DNA from: Leptasterias polaris
Taxonomy: Eukaryota; Echinodermata; Asteroidea; Forcipulatida; Asteriidae
DNA length: 64,000 nucleotides
Assembly (NCBI GenBank): GCA_037783415.1
Contig: JAZGTN010000170.1
Coordinates: 806,001-870,000, forward strand
Reading direction: 5' to 3'
Within the stretch, counting starts at the first letter, position 1, and every line of letters starts with the position of its first letter. The notes under the pieces are model-generated. The model made no database searches. It saw only the letters and a program-made list of their open reading frames with translations, and was not told the DNA's origin. Positions 10,358-21,600 of this stretch are shown in pieces. The position numbers and the translations under genes were made by a program.

Positions 10358-10612
10358 TTAACACAAACTATGATTGTATTCATTCAGTTGTTTGATCGTG
10401 GAGTCAATCAGTTTGGACAAGTCATCAAAAACCGTTGAATAAAAAAGACGAGCAACGTCCTCTGGATCCTCTTTCCATCCGTTAAGGATGTCTTGAATCA
10501 TTGAGTTTGGGGCTCTTTCAAGACGCTCCTTGCGTCTTGAACGATTACATACGCGCACACTACAATACCACTTGTCCGTCGCTGCATGATCGTCACTTCG
10601 TGACCTGCTCAC
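10358..10612 (-). CDS. Unrecognised 84-codon open frame (right arm)
   Basis: Mirror copy of 8657-8911 with identical translation. AATAAA on the - strand at 10295-10290. Convergent to anything transcribed outward from the centre. Confidence 0.35.
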   Translation of the reverse strand: MSRSRSDDHAATDKWYCSVRVCNRSRRKERLERAPNSMIQDILNGWKEDPEDVARLFYSTVFDDLSKLIDSTIKQLNEYNHSLC

Positions 10613-11768
10613 TCAAATTTGTACTCATTTCTCAGTCATGGCCTCGCTGCTCACTTAAAATAATACCTCATTGCTCAGTTACGGGGAAAAGTCAGCTCCT
10701 CCTACACTCTTCCGTGGTCTTTGCAGTATTGTACATTTTGTTCAATGATTCCATATATTATTTGTTTCGTTCTTGTTTTGCTGTTATTATAATTATAAAT
10801 TGTCTACATTACTTTTAAGAGTTGCTTATCGAATTTTAAAGCGCATGTCTGTAATAAAGGTATAGTGGGGTGCAAGTACATGTAGATGTCAGGTGTAAAC
10901 GTATGCATATACTTGTAATCGTTTGTTGTCTTCCATAATAGTGTTTTGTATCAGTTGAAAAGTTTCAGTATAAAGTTTAGTAGTGTCATCTTACTTTTGT
11001 TTCAAAGTATTATGCATGTGTTAGTTTGTTTGTTTTTAGTGGGTATTGAAGTTTGTAGGTTTGGAGTTAAGTATTGTTTTCTTTTAGTTTTTAGTTTGTA
11101 TTTTAAGATTTATTAGATTTTAGTTGTAATTTTGAAATTAATTTTTTGATTACGATAACATTTGTTCGTAATTAATGTTTTATTTTAGCTCGAATACATT
11201 TTTTTCTTTTATATCGTTTGTGATTTAATAGTGAATTTGTCAGTCTTATTTATAAGAGGTTTCTAAGTGTCTGCACTCTTGTCTGCGATTGTTTTGGACT
11301 GCATCGATGTCTTTGTACAGAAACTAATTAGCGCTGTGTCATAATAATGTGATGTATTAGTTGCACATTCCTCATCATGTCGTTGACTAGTATTGATTCG
11401 TTGTGTTAGTGCATTTTTCGCAGTTTCTTTTCTAGTTATTGTTTTACCACTATTTGTTTGTAAATTTGTATTTATTTGTTTCAGTTTGTATTGCTTTTAA
11501 ATGTTTTATATTTTTCACATTGTCTTTAAGAGTAACTTATCGAAATTTAAAGCGCAAACATTTACTCATAGTCTTGAGTAAAACTTAGTTCAAGTGCATG
11601 GTGTATAAGCGTGATGCAAATGTATGCATTCCTGTCTTGTCTCCCCTAATAATGTTTTGTATCAGTTGAAAAGTTCAGTAAAAGTTGGCTTACTTCTGTT
11701 TCAAAACAAGTATGCAGATACTAAATCTTTTATATTATGATTCAGTAGGTTTTTAGGCTTATGCAATA

Positions 11769-12599
11769 GTTTTTAAGTTTTGAGTTTAGTCTTCGTTTTT
11801 CTTGTATGTTTTATTTTGTAGCTTGAAGTTTTTAATATATATGTTTTAAACAAAGATTTATGTTAATTGTAGTTCTTAAGTTTTTAGTTGGTTAATTTTT
11901 AAGTTTTTAGTTTTCCAGTTCAGTATGTTTTTTCTTTTAGTTTTTAGTTTATAGGTTTTTAGTTTTTAAGATTTGAGTTTAGTTTTCTTTTTTATTTTAG
12001 TTTTTATTATGTAGTTTGCAGTTTTTAGTAATGGTTTTCTTTTTTAGTTTGTAGTCTGTAGTTTGCAGCAGTTTGTGGTTTGGACGTAGTTTAAAACTGT
12101 TAGTTTTTTTAGTTTGTAAGTTTTAGTATTACTTTTTCTTCTAGTTTTTATTTATTTGTAGTTTGCAGTTTTCAGTATGTATTTTTGTAGTTTGTAGTTT
12201 GTATGCTGAAGTTTTTCGGTTTTTAATTTATCAATTTTTTTTTGATTTGTAGTTCGTAGTTTGCAGTTTGCAATTTGCAGTATTTTTTTTTTCAGTTTGT
12301 AGTTATGTAGTTTTAAGATTTTAATTTAAAAAAATTATATTAGTTTGTAGTTTGTAGTTTGTAGTTTAAAGCTTTAAGTTTTTTTAGTTTGTAAGTTTTA
12401 ACATTTTGAGATTAGTATTTGTTTTTCTTTTAGTTTTTATTTTGTAGTTTGCAGTTTTTAGTATTTTAGTTTATATTTAGTATGTTTTTGTTTTGGAGTT
12501 TGTAGTTTATAGTCTGAAGTTTTTACGTTTTTAGTATGTTTTTTATATTTTGGTTTGTAGTTTGTAGTTTACAGTTTGTAGTCTGTTTATAACTAAACT
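11769..12599. repeat. Cryptically simple AT-rich tract (right arm)
   Basis: Mirror of 6670-7500, now TTTAGTTTGTAGTTTG-like on the + strand. Confidence 0.7.
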
Positions 12600-12751
12600 A
12601 AGTAAATTATTATGATTAAGTCTCATCAACATTGTTAGTTAAATCGGACAAAATTCTAAAGTCATTGATGTATCTTGTGTTAGCAAAAAAAAAAAGGTCT
12701 TTCAATCGGAATGAAGACAGTCATTTTTACTACAGAAAATAACTGTTTTTA

Positions 12752-12943
12752 ATGAAAATATTGTCTTCTTCTAACAACGATAAGCATTCAACAGTCAGTT
12801 CCAATCAACATTGGAAGCTACGGTCTTGTCGTGTACAAAATAGACCCTTTCTTGTTAAAGGACAAACTGTATGTGTGAGAGGTAGGCTACTGGACAAATT
12901 TAATCCTTTACCAAATAGTGGGGGAACACTAATCGGTACATGA
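12752..12943 (+). CDS. Possible 63-aa ORF (right arm)
   Basis: Mirror copy of 6326-6517 with identical translation. Same low support. Confidence 0.2.
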   Translation: MKILSSSNNDKHSTVSSNQHWKLRSCRVQNRPFLVKGQTVCVRGRLLDKFNPLPNSGGTLIGT

Positions 12944-13549
12944 CGTAATGGCAAAATTTGTTATAAGGTCCAATGTTGCAGGTATAGGCAAGTGACAACT
13001 CTACCGATTGTGTGCGTGTGTGTAAATCATGGCACAATGTCCGAATGCGTTTTTTCTGTTCTGCCGAAATCAAGCATAATTTTTCTAATAATTATCAGTT
13101 TGGGTAAGAAGTATCGGTGGGAAATAATGACATAATATTGATAGAGATTGAGGAACGTACTAAGGTGCTGCCGTCATTATAAACATGGAGCTACGGTTAC
13201 GTGTTGGTTTTTCATGCGCGCCATCTGATGTTGGTGAGTTTATTTTCCACGCTAAATGATGTTTAACTAAACAGTCCTGAGATGGACTCGGTTGACAGTT
13301 AAGGTTATTGGATAACTTGTAGAAGAAACAATCTAAATTGTTTAAACTGTTGTAGAGATTAGGTTTGTGTTTAGTATTGTGTACCAAACGATAAGGATGA
13401 ATTCATTCATCCGAATGATCGCCCCTAAAAATAAAAAAGGGAAAATGTTGGGGTGCAATGATAGTTCGTTAGTTTGAGTGCATTTTTATCTCAATAAGCT
13501 GAGAATGAAATATGTTTGTCTCTCATTTGCTAAAAGTAACAGCCAAATA

Positions 13550-13759
13550 TTAGATTCTAAAGAATCGAATTGACTGTGATATATGCGTTATTTGTAACAC
13601 AGAGTTATGGTGGATCGTTTTTACTCCAACGATAAATTGTTTACAAAAATAAATACAATCGGATTCATCGATCGACAGCCGATACATTCGCTGAGAAAGA
13701 GCTACTCTTTGCTCCACAGACAACTCCATGAATTCCAAAAGTACTTCGCACTCTGACAT
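13550..13759 (-). CDS. Unrecognised 69-aa ORF (right arm)
   Basis: Mirror copy of 5510-5719 with an identical predicted protein. It reads toward the palindrome centre, as its partner does. The possible acceptor lies at 13425-13426 and the AATAAA at 13240-13245 on the - strand. Confidence 0.4.
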   Translation of the reverse strand: MSECEVLLEFMELSVEQRVALSQRMYRLSIDESDCIYFCKQFIVGVKTIHHNSVLQITHISQSIRFFRI

Positions 13760-13888
13760 GCTTAATGTACTAAATAAAGTCAGACAATATGAAAAACATG
13801 ATGAAGGTTTAGTCTCGATGTAACTGGAACTGTCAAATTAGTATCGAACTTAATCGTAGAATGGTAACAGGAGTGGTCCCTGTGTAGG

Positions 13889-14215
13889 TATATATTAGCA
13901 CCGGGAGGACGCCAAATCAGAAATTCTGATTGGCTACAAGACATACACACCAGTTTAAACTTTTACAAAGGGTATCGTTTGAAATATAAAATGCGAGACT
14001 CCTATGGAATGTGCTCGCTCCACCTGTTTTCAAAATAAATTGCATCATTGTCAGTGACACCAAATATGAGACTCAGATTGGCTGTGCTTCTCTCGAATTG
14101 ATTTGAAAATAAGTGACATCATCGTCAGGGACGCCAGATTGGCTGTGCTTCTCTCGAATTGATTTGAAAATAAGTGACATCATCGTCAGGGACGCCAAAT
14201 CGACGCTCCGATTGG
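13889..14215 (-). promoter_or_regulatory. CCAAT-box cluster and TATA box (right arm)
   Basis: Mirror of 5054-5380, driving the mirror ORF at 13550-13759 on the - strand. Confidence 0.5.
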
Positions 14216-14338
14216 CTCGATGATTAAAGGGGGATGGTTAATCTTGCATAAACCTGTCTCGTTAAGACGTCTAGAGCTGCCTTTGTACCCTTTTTCTTTT
14301 TCATTCATTACCTCGAGGATAAGTTAAACTTTTGTTGA

Positions 14339-14632
14339 CGCCTTTTATCCCCACGTAGACCATCGTCTATATGGATATATTGTTCCTCCCCAACCCCCTC
14401 CCAAATTCCTTTTGTTCACTTATGTTTACCTCCAACTATCTTAATCCGTGTAAATACATTTCAAGGACTACCTGACTGCGTCGCCTTTTATCCCCACGTA
14501 GACCATCTTCTATATGGATATATTGTTCCTCCCCTACCCTCCTCCCAAATTCCTTTTGTTCACCCCTCCACTCTTAATCCGTGTAATTACATTTCACAGA
14601 CTACCTGACTGCGTCGCCTTTTAGAACTTTGT
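14339..14632 (-). repeat. Tandem duplication, about 145 bp (right arm)
   Basis: Mirror copy of 4637-4930. Confidence 0.7.
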
Positions 14633-14784
14633 TCGATGGTACAATACTATGCATAATTCTGTCCTATCAAGCCCCCGCTTCTCATTGGCCCAATTCAGAA
14701 TTTTGTCTCATCATTGGTCAATTTCAGTGTACGTGAAAGTTACTAACGGTGGGCATAGCGGTAGTCTTGAATCATTCTGCCACG

Positions 14785-15159
14785 ATGGACTGTGCATCAT
14801 TGATCCTCTGCTGCCAAGCTAAAATGAATACCAAGTACTTAGATTATATTTTTATGGTGCCGCAAAACAAGACTGATTACGGGGTAATTTCTCTGGAGAA
14901 GAAAAGAGCGGAGGTAAATGAGCTCCATAGGGTTTACATCGCCTCAAAGACGAACAACTATGACGAAGAGTTGGAATTCATCACGGTAGAGATGGCAACG
15001 AAACAGGCACGCTTCGTAAAAAAACGAGAAATACCTGAACTACCTGGCACAACTGACGCGGCAAGAGAAAGCTCGTCTGGTGGAGGCCTATTTCACCGAA
15101 GGAACAGATGGCCTCCAGAAACTGCAACGTTTGAATCAACGGTGATCACGTCAGTATAA
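14785..15159 (+). CDS. Unrecognised small protein, histone-type 3' end (right arm)
   Basis: Mirror copy of the ORF at 4110-4484. The ATG at 14785 opens 124 codons to TAA at 15157. The alternative frame after the A7 run (15018-15024) ends with TGA at 15143-15145, 21 bases before the histone-type stem-loop, a spacing usual for histone messages. An AATAAA follows at 15230-15235. ATTGG (reverse CCAAT) motifs lie upstream at about 14686 and 14714; no clear TATA box is seen. The identical frame break in both arms means the break predates arm duplication or was homogenised. Family unknown. Confidence 0.4.
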   Translation: MDCASLILCCQAKMNTKYLDYIFMVPQNKTDYGVISLEKKRAEVNELHRVYIASKTNNYDEELEFITVEMATKQARFVKKREIPELPGTTDAARESSSGGGLFHRRNRWPPETATFESTVITSV

Positions 15160-15166
15160 AACAACC

Positions 15167-15201
15167 GGCTCTTTTAAGAGCCACCACTTCGTCAAAAAAG
15201 A
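15167..15201 (+). terminator. Histone-type mRNA 3' stem-loop and HDE (right arm)
   Basis: GGCTCTTTTAAGAGCC at 15167-15182, then ACCAC, then CAAAAAAGA at 15193-15201. Stem, loop size, 3' flank and downstream element all agree with the signals used by SLBP and U7 snRNP on histone pre-mRNAs. The loop TTTA instead of TTTC is a tolerated variation. Confidence 0.75.
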
Positions 15202-15291
15202 GATTCATCCACTGTCTGTTACTAAGGGTAATAAACAAACAAAATCTGTCTAATTTTATTCATTTGCTTATTTATTGTTATTATTATTATT

Positions 15292-15770
15292 TGTGACCTG
15301 CTCTATCGAATTGAGGAATGTCTCGGAAATTGTTGAAATTTGAGTTATACATACCATGTTAACAAGTAACTCACAGGCTTTCCAACAATACCATTATTAT
15401 TTATGTAGCTCGTTTCAGTCCGAAGTTATCAGGCAATGAAGAAAGTCTACAAGACAAAGCCACTTCCATTATTTTACGACGTGTTTATTTAGATAATCGT
15501 TATTAACAACAGCTAGCTACTTGTAGCTATGCGTACAAACATGCTCAAGAAAACATACTTTTTGTGGATTTATTCATCTTTTTAATTAAAGGTAAGACCA
15601 CGACAAGAAAGATCAAGTTTTTTTGTTAAACCTAATACCACCAAAATCGCAGAATCGTTTTTTTTTTAAAAGTGTTTTTCAAGATTTTTGATTGTTAACA
15701 ACTTTTGAATGGTGAATTACACGTAAACGTGATTTCCGAGACAATCTTCATTTCGATAGAGCAGGTCACA
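15292..15770. mobile_element. Nested 479-bp MITE-like element (right arm)
   Basis: Mirror copy of 3499-3977 with the same terminal inverted repeats. It differs from the left copy only around an A/T-run (3604-3614 against 15655-15665). Confidence 0.75.
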
Positions 15771-16028
15771 TATGTGTGTATATATATATACGCCATAGGT
15801 ATATATATATTTATATTTTATTTATTTTTTTCCCCACCATTTCAAAACTTGCCCTCCACTCACATTGGCCCATTTCAAATCTCACCCTCCACTCTCATTG
15901 GGCCAATTCAAATCATGCCCTCCACTCTAATGACCCATTTAAAATCATCCCACACATACATCTGTCTCATTAAGACTTCTACACTTTTCTTTGTTCAAAT
16001 CATCCCACGCATAAATCTGTCGCATCAA

Positions 16029-16538
16029 AAATTTAGACTTGTCTTTTGTTCTCATCGTCTCATACATATTCTGTTGCCCCATTTCAAATCATACCCCTCC
16101 ACTCTCATTGCCCCATTTTCAAATCTCACCCTCCTCTCTCATTGGCCCATTTCAAATCATCCCACGCATAAAGCTGTCTCATCAAAAATTTAGACTTGTC
16201 TTTTGTTCTCATCATCTCATACATATTCTGTCTTATCAAACCCTCCTCTCTCATTGGCCCATTTCAAATCTCACCCCTCCACTCTCATTGGCCCATTTTC
16301 AAATCTCACCCTCCTCTCTCATTGGCCCATTTCAAATCATCCCACGCATAAAGCTGTCTCATCAAAAATTTAGACTTGTCTTTTGTTCTCATCATCTCAT
16401 ACATATTCTGTCTTATCAAACCCTCCTCTCTCATTGGCCCATTTCAAATCTCACCCCTCCACTCTCATTGGCCCATTTTCAAATCTCACCCTCCTCTCTC
16501 ATTGGCCCATTTCAAATCATCCCACGCATAAAGCTGTC
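16029..16538 (-). repeat. 180-bp tandem repeat rich in CCAAT boxes (right arm)
   Basis: Mirror copy of 2731-3240. Long open frames across this array (16039-16569 and others) are by-products of the 180-bp (divisible by three) period and are not annotated as genes. Confidence 0.8.
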
Positions 16539-16878
16539 TCATCAAGACTTCTACCCTCCATTATTATGATAATTCTGTCTCATCAAGACTTCTACCCTCC
16601 ATTATTATGATAATTCTGTCTCATCAAGACTTCTACCCTCCATTATTATGATAATTCTGTCTCATCAAGACTTCTACCCTCCATTATTATGATAATTTTG
16701 TCTCATCAAGACTTCTACCCTCCATTATTATGCTAATTCTGTCTCATCAAGACTTCTACCCTCCATTATTATGCTAATTCTGTCTCATCAAGACTTCTAC
16801 CCCTCCTTTGTTATGCTAATTCTGTCTCATCAAGACTTCTACCCCTCCTTTGTTATGCTAATTCTGTCTCATCAAGAC
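16534..16878 (-). repeat. Subterminal 41-42 bp minisatellite (right arm)
   Basis: Mirror copy of the array at 2391-2735, with the same number of units in opposite orientation. Confidence 0.8.
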
Positions 16879-16985
16879 TTCTACCCTCCATTGTTATGCT
16901 AATTTTAATCATTTAATCCCCATTGTTCTTGTGCATCATGCATAAACTAACAATAGATTGTCTCATCAAGACCCAACACACTACT

Positions 16986-16991
16986 GAGGTT
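16986..16991. repeat. Right target-site duplication GAGGTT
   Basis: This is a direct copy of 2278-2283, immediately outside the right end (...CTACT) of the palindrome. Confidence 0.8.
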
Positions 16992-17437
16992 ATTTGGATT
17001 TCTTGCAAAACTTTCTAATAAAAATCCATTTTAACTAACTGTTTTACCAACATGTTTAAGTGCAACCAACAACTAGCAGTAGGCATAATACAGCACTCCA
17101 CGTGAACATCAAGTTTATGTCGTGTGTACTGTATAAGCCTACAATTCACTCCAGAAATAAGAGTTTGAACTGTGTGAATTTGACGTGTTGTGCGAACTGC
17201 GTTTACAATGGCTGCTTGCGGTTTTGGGCAGACAATGCATTTCTATTTATAGCAAGTTTCCAAGCTTGTACAGATAAATAAATCCACATTTTATTAACAT
17301 TGCCGGAGATGGAAAGTGTATTGGGCTTTTTGGATGGTGCCAGCTAATTATGATGGATGAAATTGAGTTTATTATTTACAGCGCAAACAACATTGTAACA
17401 AATTGGGTGCAATGGTTTGGGATTAAACTCAATAGAT
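16992..17437. other. No gene recognised
   Basis: This is unique-looking AT-rich sequence between the palindrome and the next MITE. An open frame at 17060-17281 has no family signature. Confidence 0.5.
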
Positions 17438-17589
17438 CGATCCATTAAGCCCCGCCTCCTTACGAGTTGACCAATCACAACCGCGAAACCCGATCACCAT
17501 TGGTGCAAAGATCACCAAACGGCTCAAATGGTGATCAGATTTCGCGGTTGTGATTGGTCAATGAGAAATGGGCGTGGCTTAATGGATCG
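17438..17589. mobile_element. MITE, about 152 bp
   Basis: The two halves are inverted copies: CGATCCATTAAGCC...GACCAATCACAACCGCGAAA on the left and the complement on the right, meeting at a short centre near 17510. No coding capacity. Confidence 0.75.
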
Positions 17590-17710
17590 GTGTATTTCCG
17601 CCATCGGGGAAAAAACTGGGGGGAAATTTTTTTTGGGGGGCCAAAAAAAATAACTGGGGGTAATTTGCCCCCCCCCCCCTTGCCCCCCGTAGCGCCGCCG
17701 CTGCAAACAA
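17590..17710. repeat. G/C homopolymer-rich repeat fragment
   Basis: Runs of G, then of C, end in CCCCCCGTAGCGCCGCCGCT. It resembles, in reverse, the GTGGCGGCACCAG...GGGGGG segment at 2037-2095, so both are probably remnants of one repeat family. Confidence 0.5.
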
Positions 17711-18576
17711 TCCATGATTAGATATTAAAGTTTAAACACTCCGTCACCAATACTCAGTCCATCGGAGCCCGTGTCTTTAACTGACCAGTCATTCTCCGCT
17801 CATGAACGCCCCGCACCTGCTGTAATAGATACGCTACTTTGTCATCCATAAAAGCCAGAAATTAGAATTTTCTTTGCACACACGATCGAGAGAAACAATT
17901 ACTAAAATCTCTAATTTGTTGTCATACTTGGGAAATGAAATGATTATTTTTATGATAATTATTTGATTATTTCTGATAATGGAACCATTATAAAGTTGTT
18001 TCAGCCGCGACGTGGTTACACCATTAAGGGAGGAAAAGGTAACGCTGATGGTTCGTTTCAGGGACAAATTCATATAATAAGATGGAGATATGGCCACTGT
18101 ATCTCAGAAAGGGTTATTTTGGTTTGACAATACATGGGGGTTTAGCCGCAAGCGCCTCCCGATGAAAGAAAACCTTAGGATTTTTTTTTTCTTTGAACAG
18201 AATGACAAAACACTATGCACAAAATACACGCTTCATGTGAGCTTGCACTTGGCTGATGGATAAGAAATCATGTTGGAATTCCCGACAATTATTAATTTTT
18301 AGTTTTTAACTAGCTACCACGTACTTAGGCCTATCATTTGCTGATTTTTATTTATTATTATAATTTTTTTTTCTCGAATCGGTAAGAATGGCTTTTTAAA
18401 TTTGAAATCTAAATTTCGGATAAAATTTAGGGGTCCTAATAGACAAAAAATCTGAGCCAGCATCTTAATGAAATTCTACCGCTGTCGAGCTTTGTTCGTA
18501 GTGTTTACGTCCGGCACCCCCGTTTATTCATTATTATTCTTTCTTCAGGCCAGCCGTGGGTGAATTGATCCCCCTC

Positions 18577-18607
18577 CTCCCCCCCCCCCCCCCCCCCCCC
18601 CCCCCCC
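18577..18607. repeat. Poly(C) tract
   Basis: A nearly pure C run about 70 bp upstream of the start codon of the ISOC-like gene. It could form unusual structures in the promoter region. Confidence 0.8.
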
Positions 18608-18676
18608 GTTTTGTAACTTTACATGTGCACACAGCAGCGCCCTCTGTAGTCAGACAGTTGAAAGTAGACGTACAAA

Positions 18677-21600
18677 ATGGCGGCGCCCACTAAACTCGGA
18701 AATTTGGCAGGGGAGTCCACACTATTTTTCCTGTGTGATATGCAGGAGAAATTCAAACCCGCTATCCAGTTTTTCACAGAAATAGTTGAAGTGGCGAAAA
18801 GACTGGTATGATTAATTTAAAAACGCATGGGAAACCAATCTGCCTTTAAATTGCATTTAAAAGATAAGATAAAACTTAAAAGACAAAATTTCAAAAAATG
18901 AGTACAGCGCCCCAGTTACTGGGTCTACTCATGGAGGAAGGTCCTCCATGGTCTACTGCAGTATAATCTTTAATTAATATAATATGCACATTAAAGGCCC
19001 CTGTACACTATTGGTAAGATCGAAAAACACAAATGTTCACAGATTCACACATAACTTACATGATTTAAAGTAAGTAATGGTAGAAAGGGTTCCTTAAAAT
19101 ATTTCTGCCTAAAATGCTATCGTTTCTGAAAAATGAGTAAAACAATAGTTTTTATCGCGCGCGATATTTACCTCCATGATATTAATAAACTCGATGTTTG
19201 AAAAACAGAAAACACATAAGGTCTCTTTTCACTATTTTCTCGTGACCTCGATGACCAATTGAGCTCAAATTTTCACAGGTTTGTTATTTCATGTATGTGG
19301 TTGATTACACAAAACATGAACACTGTCTGTGATTATTTTGTCAGCTCTGCCAATCCTGTATAATACCTTTAGCACCAAGATCAAGGTGTTTAACAAATAA
19401 CAACTTTATAATTAATAAATCCTGTCTATCAGTATCACCAATCAGCATGATCAGGCATACTAAAGTTTAAACCATTTTCAATACAGTTTTGACTCCTGGG
19501 GAGCAAGCCTGCCTCTGGCCCTCATAAAAGTGGCAAATTGCCATCCAATTTTAATGATCTCTTTATATCATGTTCATCAGTACATACGCATGGAACCAGA
19601 AGTGCATCTAGGGGTGATCTCTATACTATATACAATCGAACTTCTTTATCCAAAAACAGCCTCATACCAAGATGCATTCTATTCTGGAATAATCTTAACC
19701 TTGATATTAGACAGTCCCTCACACTTAAATCATTTTCCCTAAACCTGAAACATTACCTTTTGAGCATGTATTAACATGTATTAATAAAATGTATAATTTA
19801 GTTCTATATGTATCATTATTTCTACACAACATCGTATAATCATTTTAATTAGTTAGTCTGGTCTCACTGTCTCCTTGTCTTGTCCGAGTCCTTGTCTGTC
19901 ATAGGGAATGGCATAAAAGCGTCACGCTTCACCCTTTTCCTACATGTTGGTAAATTTAACTATTGTTCTCATAATTTTGGAATTGTATGTACAGGTATGT
20001 ACTGATTACTTAAATTGTATTTGCATGTATGATATTTATGTACCAGCATGAAATAAATGTTGTTGAAGTTATAATACACCATGGTAATAAGAGAAGCAAC
20101 TTTATGGTGAAGTGTCTTGATCTTTGTACACTAGTCGCAATAATTGTAACCTTCCATTCTTGCGACCGTCGGGAGGATGGAGGGTTACGATCATCGCAAC
20201 TATTTGTACCCAAGTGTCATGTGTGTACTGTGTATAACATTGTGTTTGGAACCAACACAATAAGACTAGGCAATATGAATTTGAGTCCGGTGACCTTCAG
20301 ATTGAAACTTTTATTATAAAAATTATCTTTTGATTTGCCACTTTAGTCTTTAACCTTCACTTTCAAATACATTCATTTTCAGACTGAGACCTCCAGGATT
20401 TTGGAGATCCCTCTGATCGTTACTGAGCAGGTAAGAGCATTGTCTGAAGTGAGTTCAGACAAATAAAAAGCCAGCAGGTTTGTTACCGCCCAAACTATCC
20501 CAATCATGAACCATCTCTCATTTAGGACACAATAACTCAAAGAAAAGAAACTCTTGTACAGAAATACCAAATCATTTTGCCCTATTCCTTTGTTCCACTA
20601 AGTTCCCTACTGAAAAATTCGGTGTAGAAATTTGTACTCGTAAAACTTTACAAGTTTACTAACGTCACACTCACAGGTCAGCCTGAGGCTGTATATGTGT
20701 TGGTGGCTGCGGCTATGGCTACGACTGTTGCCAAGAGTGTTGCCAAGGACATCCTAGATACTTCAAGGTGCGATGACATGGTGATGTAGCTGTAGCCATA
20801 GCCGCCAATTCAGACACGGCCTTAGTAATTATTATAGTTGCTGTGCTCTAGTCAATGTTTCCATCAAAATATATGAAAGTCAAAAGTTTCTGAACATTTT
20901 AGTTATAGATAGGTTGCAGTATGACGTAAGTCGGCCATCTTTACGGGCAGTTTGGAACACACAGTCATGCGTTACGCATGAGAACGGCGTGCAGCACGCG
21001 CACATTTCACCAAACTCATTGCATGATTGGTTAGTGAATGACGCGGCTGCGTTAATAATTTGAGCGCTTGACGCGCCTGCAAGCCAAAATGCGATTTGCC
21101 CGTAAAGATGGCGTCTACTGGGAACTATCTATACTGTATGCTTTCCAATTCCTGCAGAAACAAATTCACAGAATTTTAAAAATAATTCCCATTGTCTTTT
21201 TAACTCCTTGTTCAAATTCATGGTACATTGCATGCAATTAGCAATCACCTCAAATATATGTGACATGTGCAATCTTGCATGCCATGAAACAAATCCAAAC
21301 AAAGAAGGCGCATAAACTAGTGGGATGTTGTGGTTATGGATAGGGGTAGAATTCGCAAAGAGCTAAGATTGATCTTAACTGTGTATCAATCTTAATTGCT
21401 AAGCAAAGTGTGATGTCACAATACAAATCACTATGGCAATATATTGCCAACTCACCTAAAATGAATCTTAGTGCTTTGTGAAATCAACACCAGACGACAA
21501 GGTATAAAGCACACTAGGATTAAATTTGAAGAGCAGGAAGTTTCATATTTTTCCAGACAGACAAAGTTTGTTTTTCACATCACTTCCCTAAATCCTTTGA

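Larger units (their letters stand above)
2284..16985. mobile_element. Giant palindromic element (14.7 kb, 6-bp TSD)
   Basis: The whole interval is an inverted repeat. Every feature at position x recurs on the other strand at 19269 minus x, from the outer ends to the centre, so there are no net indels over 7.3 kb. The ends read AGTAGTGTGTTGGGTC inward on both sides, and GAGGTT flanks both ends. AG...CT termini with a 6-bp target duplication are known for Polinton/Maverick elements. I see no protein-primed polymerase, retroviral-type integrase, packaging ATPase, protease or capsid gene, so it would be non-autonomous. Comparing the arms by eye I found about five substitutions (near 3604-3614, 9233, 9470, 9514), so identity is above 99.9 percent over the parts checked. 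The unique flanks and TSD argue against a simple fold-back read artefact, which would also invert the flank. An alternative is a long-TIR or foldback DNA transposon of unknown superfamily. Confidence 0.8.
9655..16985 (-). repeat. Right arm of palindrome
   Basis: This is the mirror copy of 2284-9614, equal in length and almost identical in sequence, including homopolymer runs and minisatellite copy number. Tandem arrays normally change copy number quickly, so the equality points to very recent formation, continual gene conversion, or an assembly step. Confidence 0.85.

Noticed and set aside
2284..16985. Pure assembly artefact from a fold-back read
   Set aside because: Such an artefact would mirror the flank as well. 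Here unique flanks differ and carry a 6-bp direct repeat exactly at both ends. An artefact limited to the centre is not excluded and is listed as a finding.
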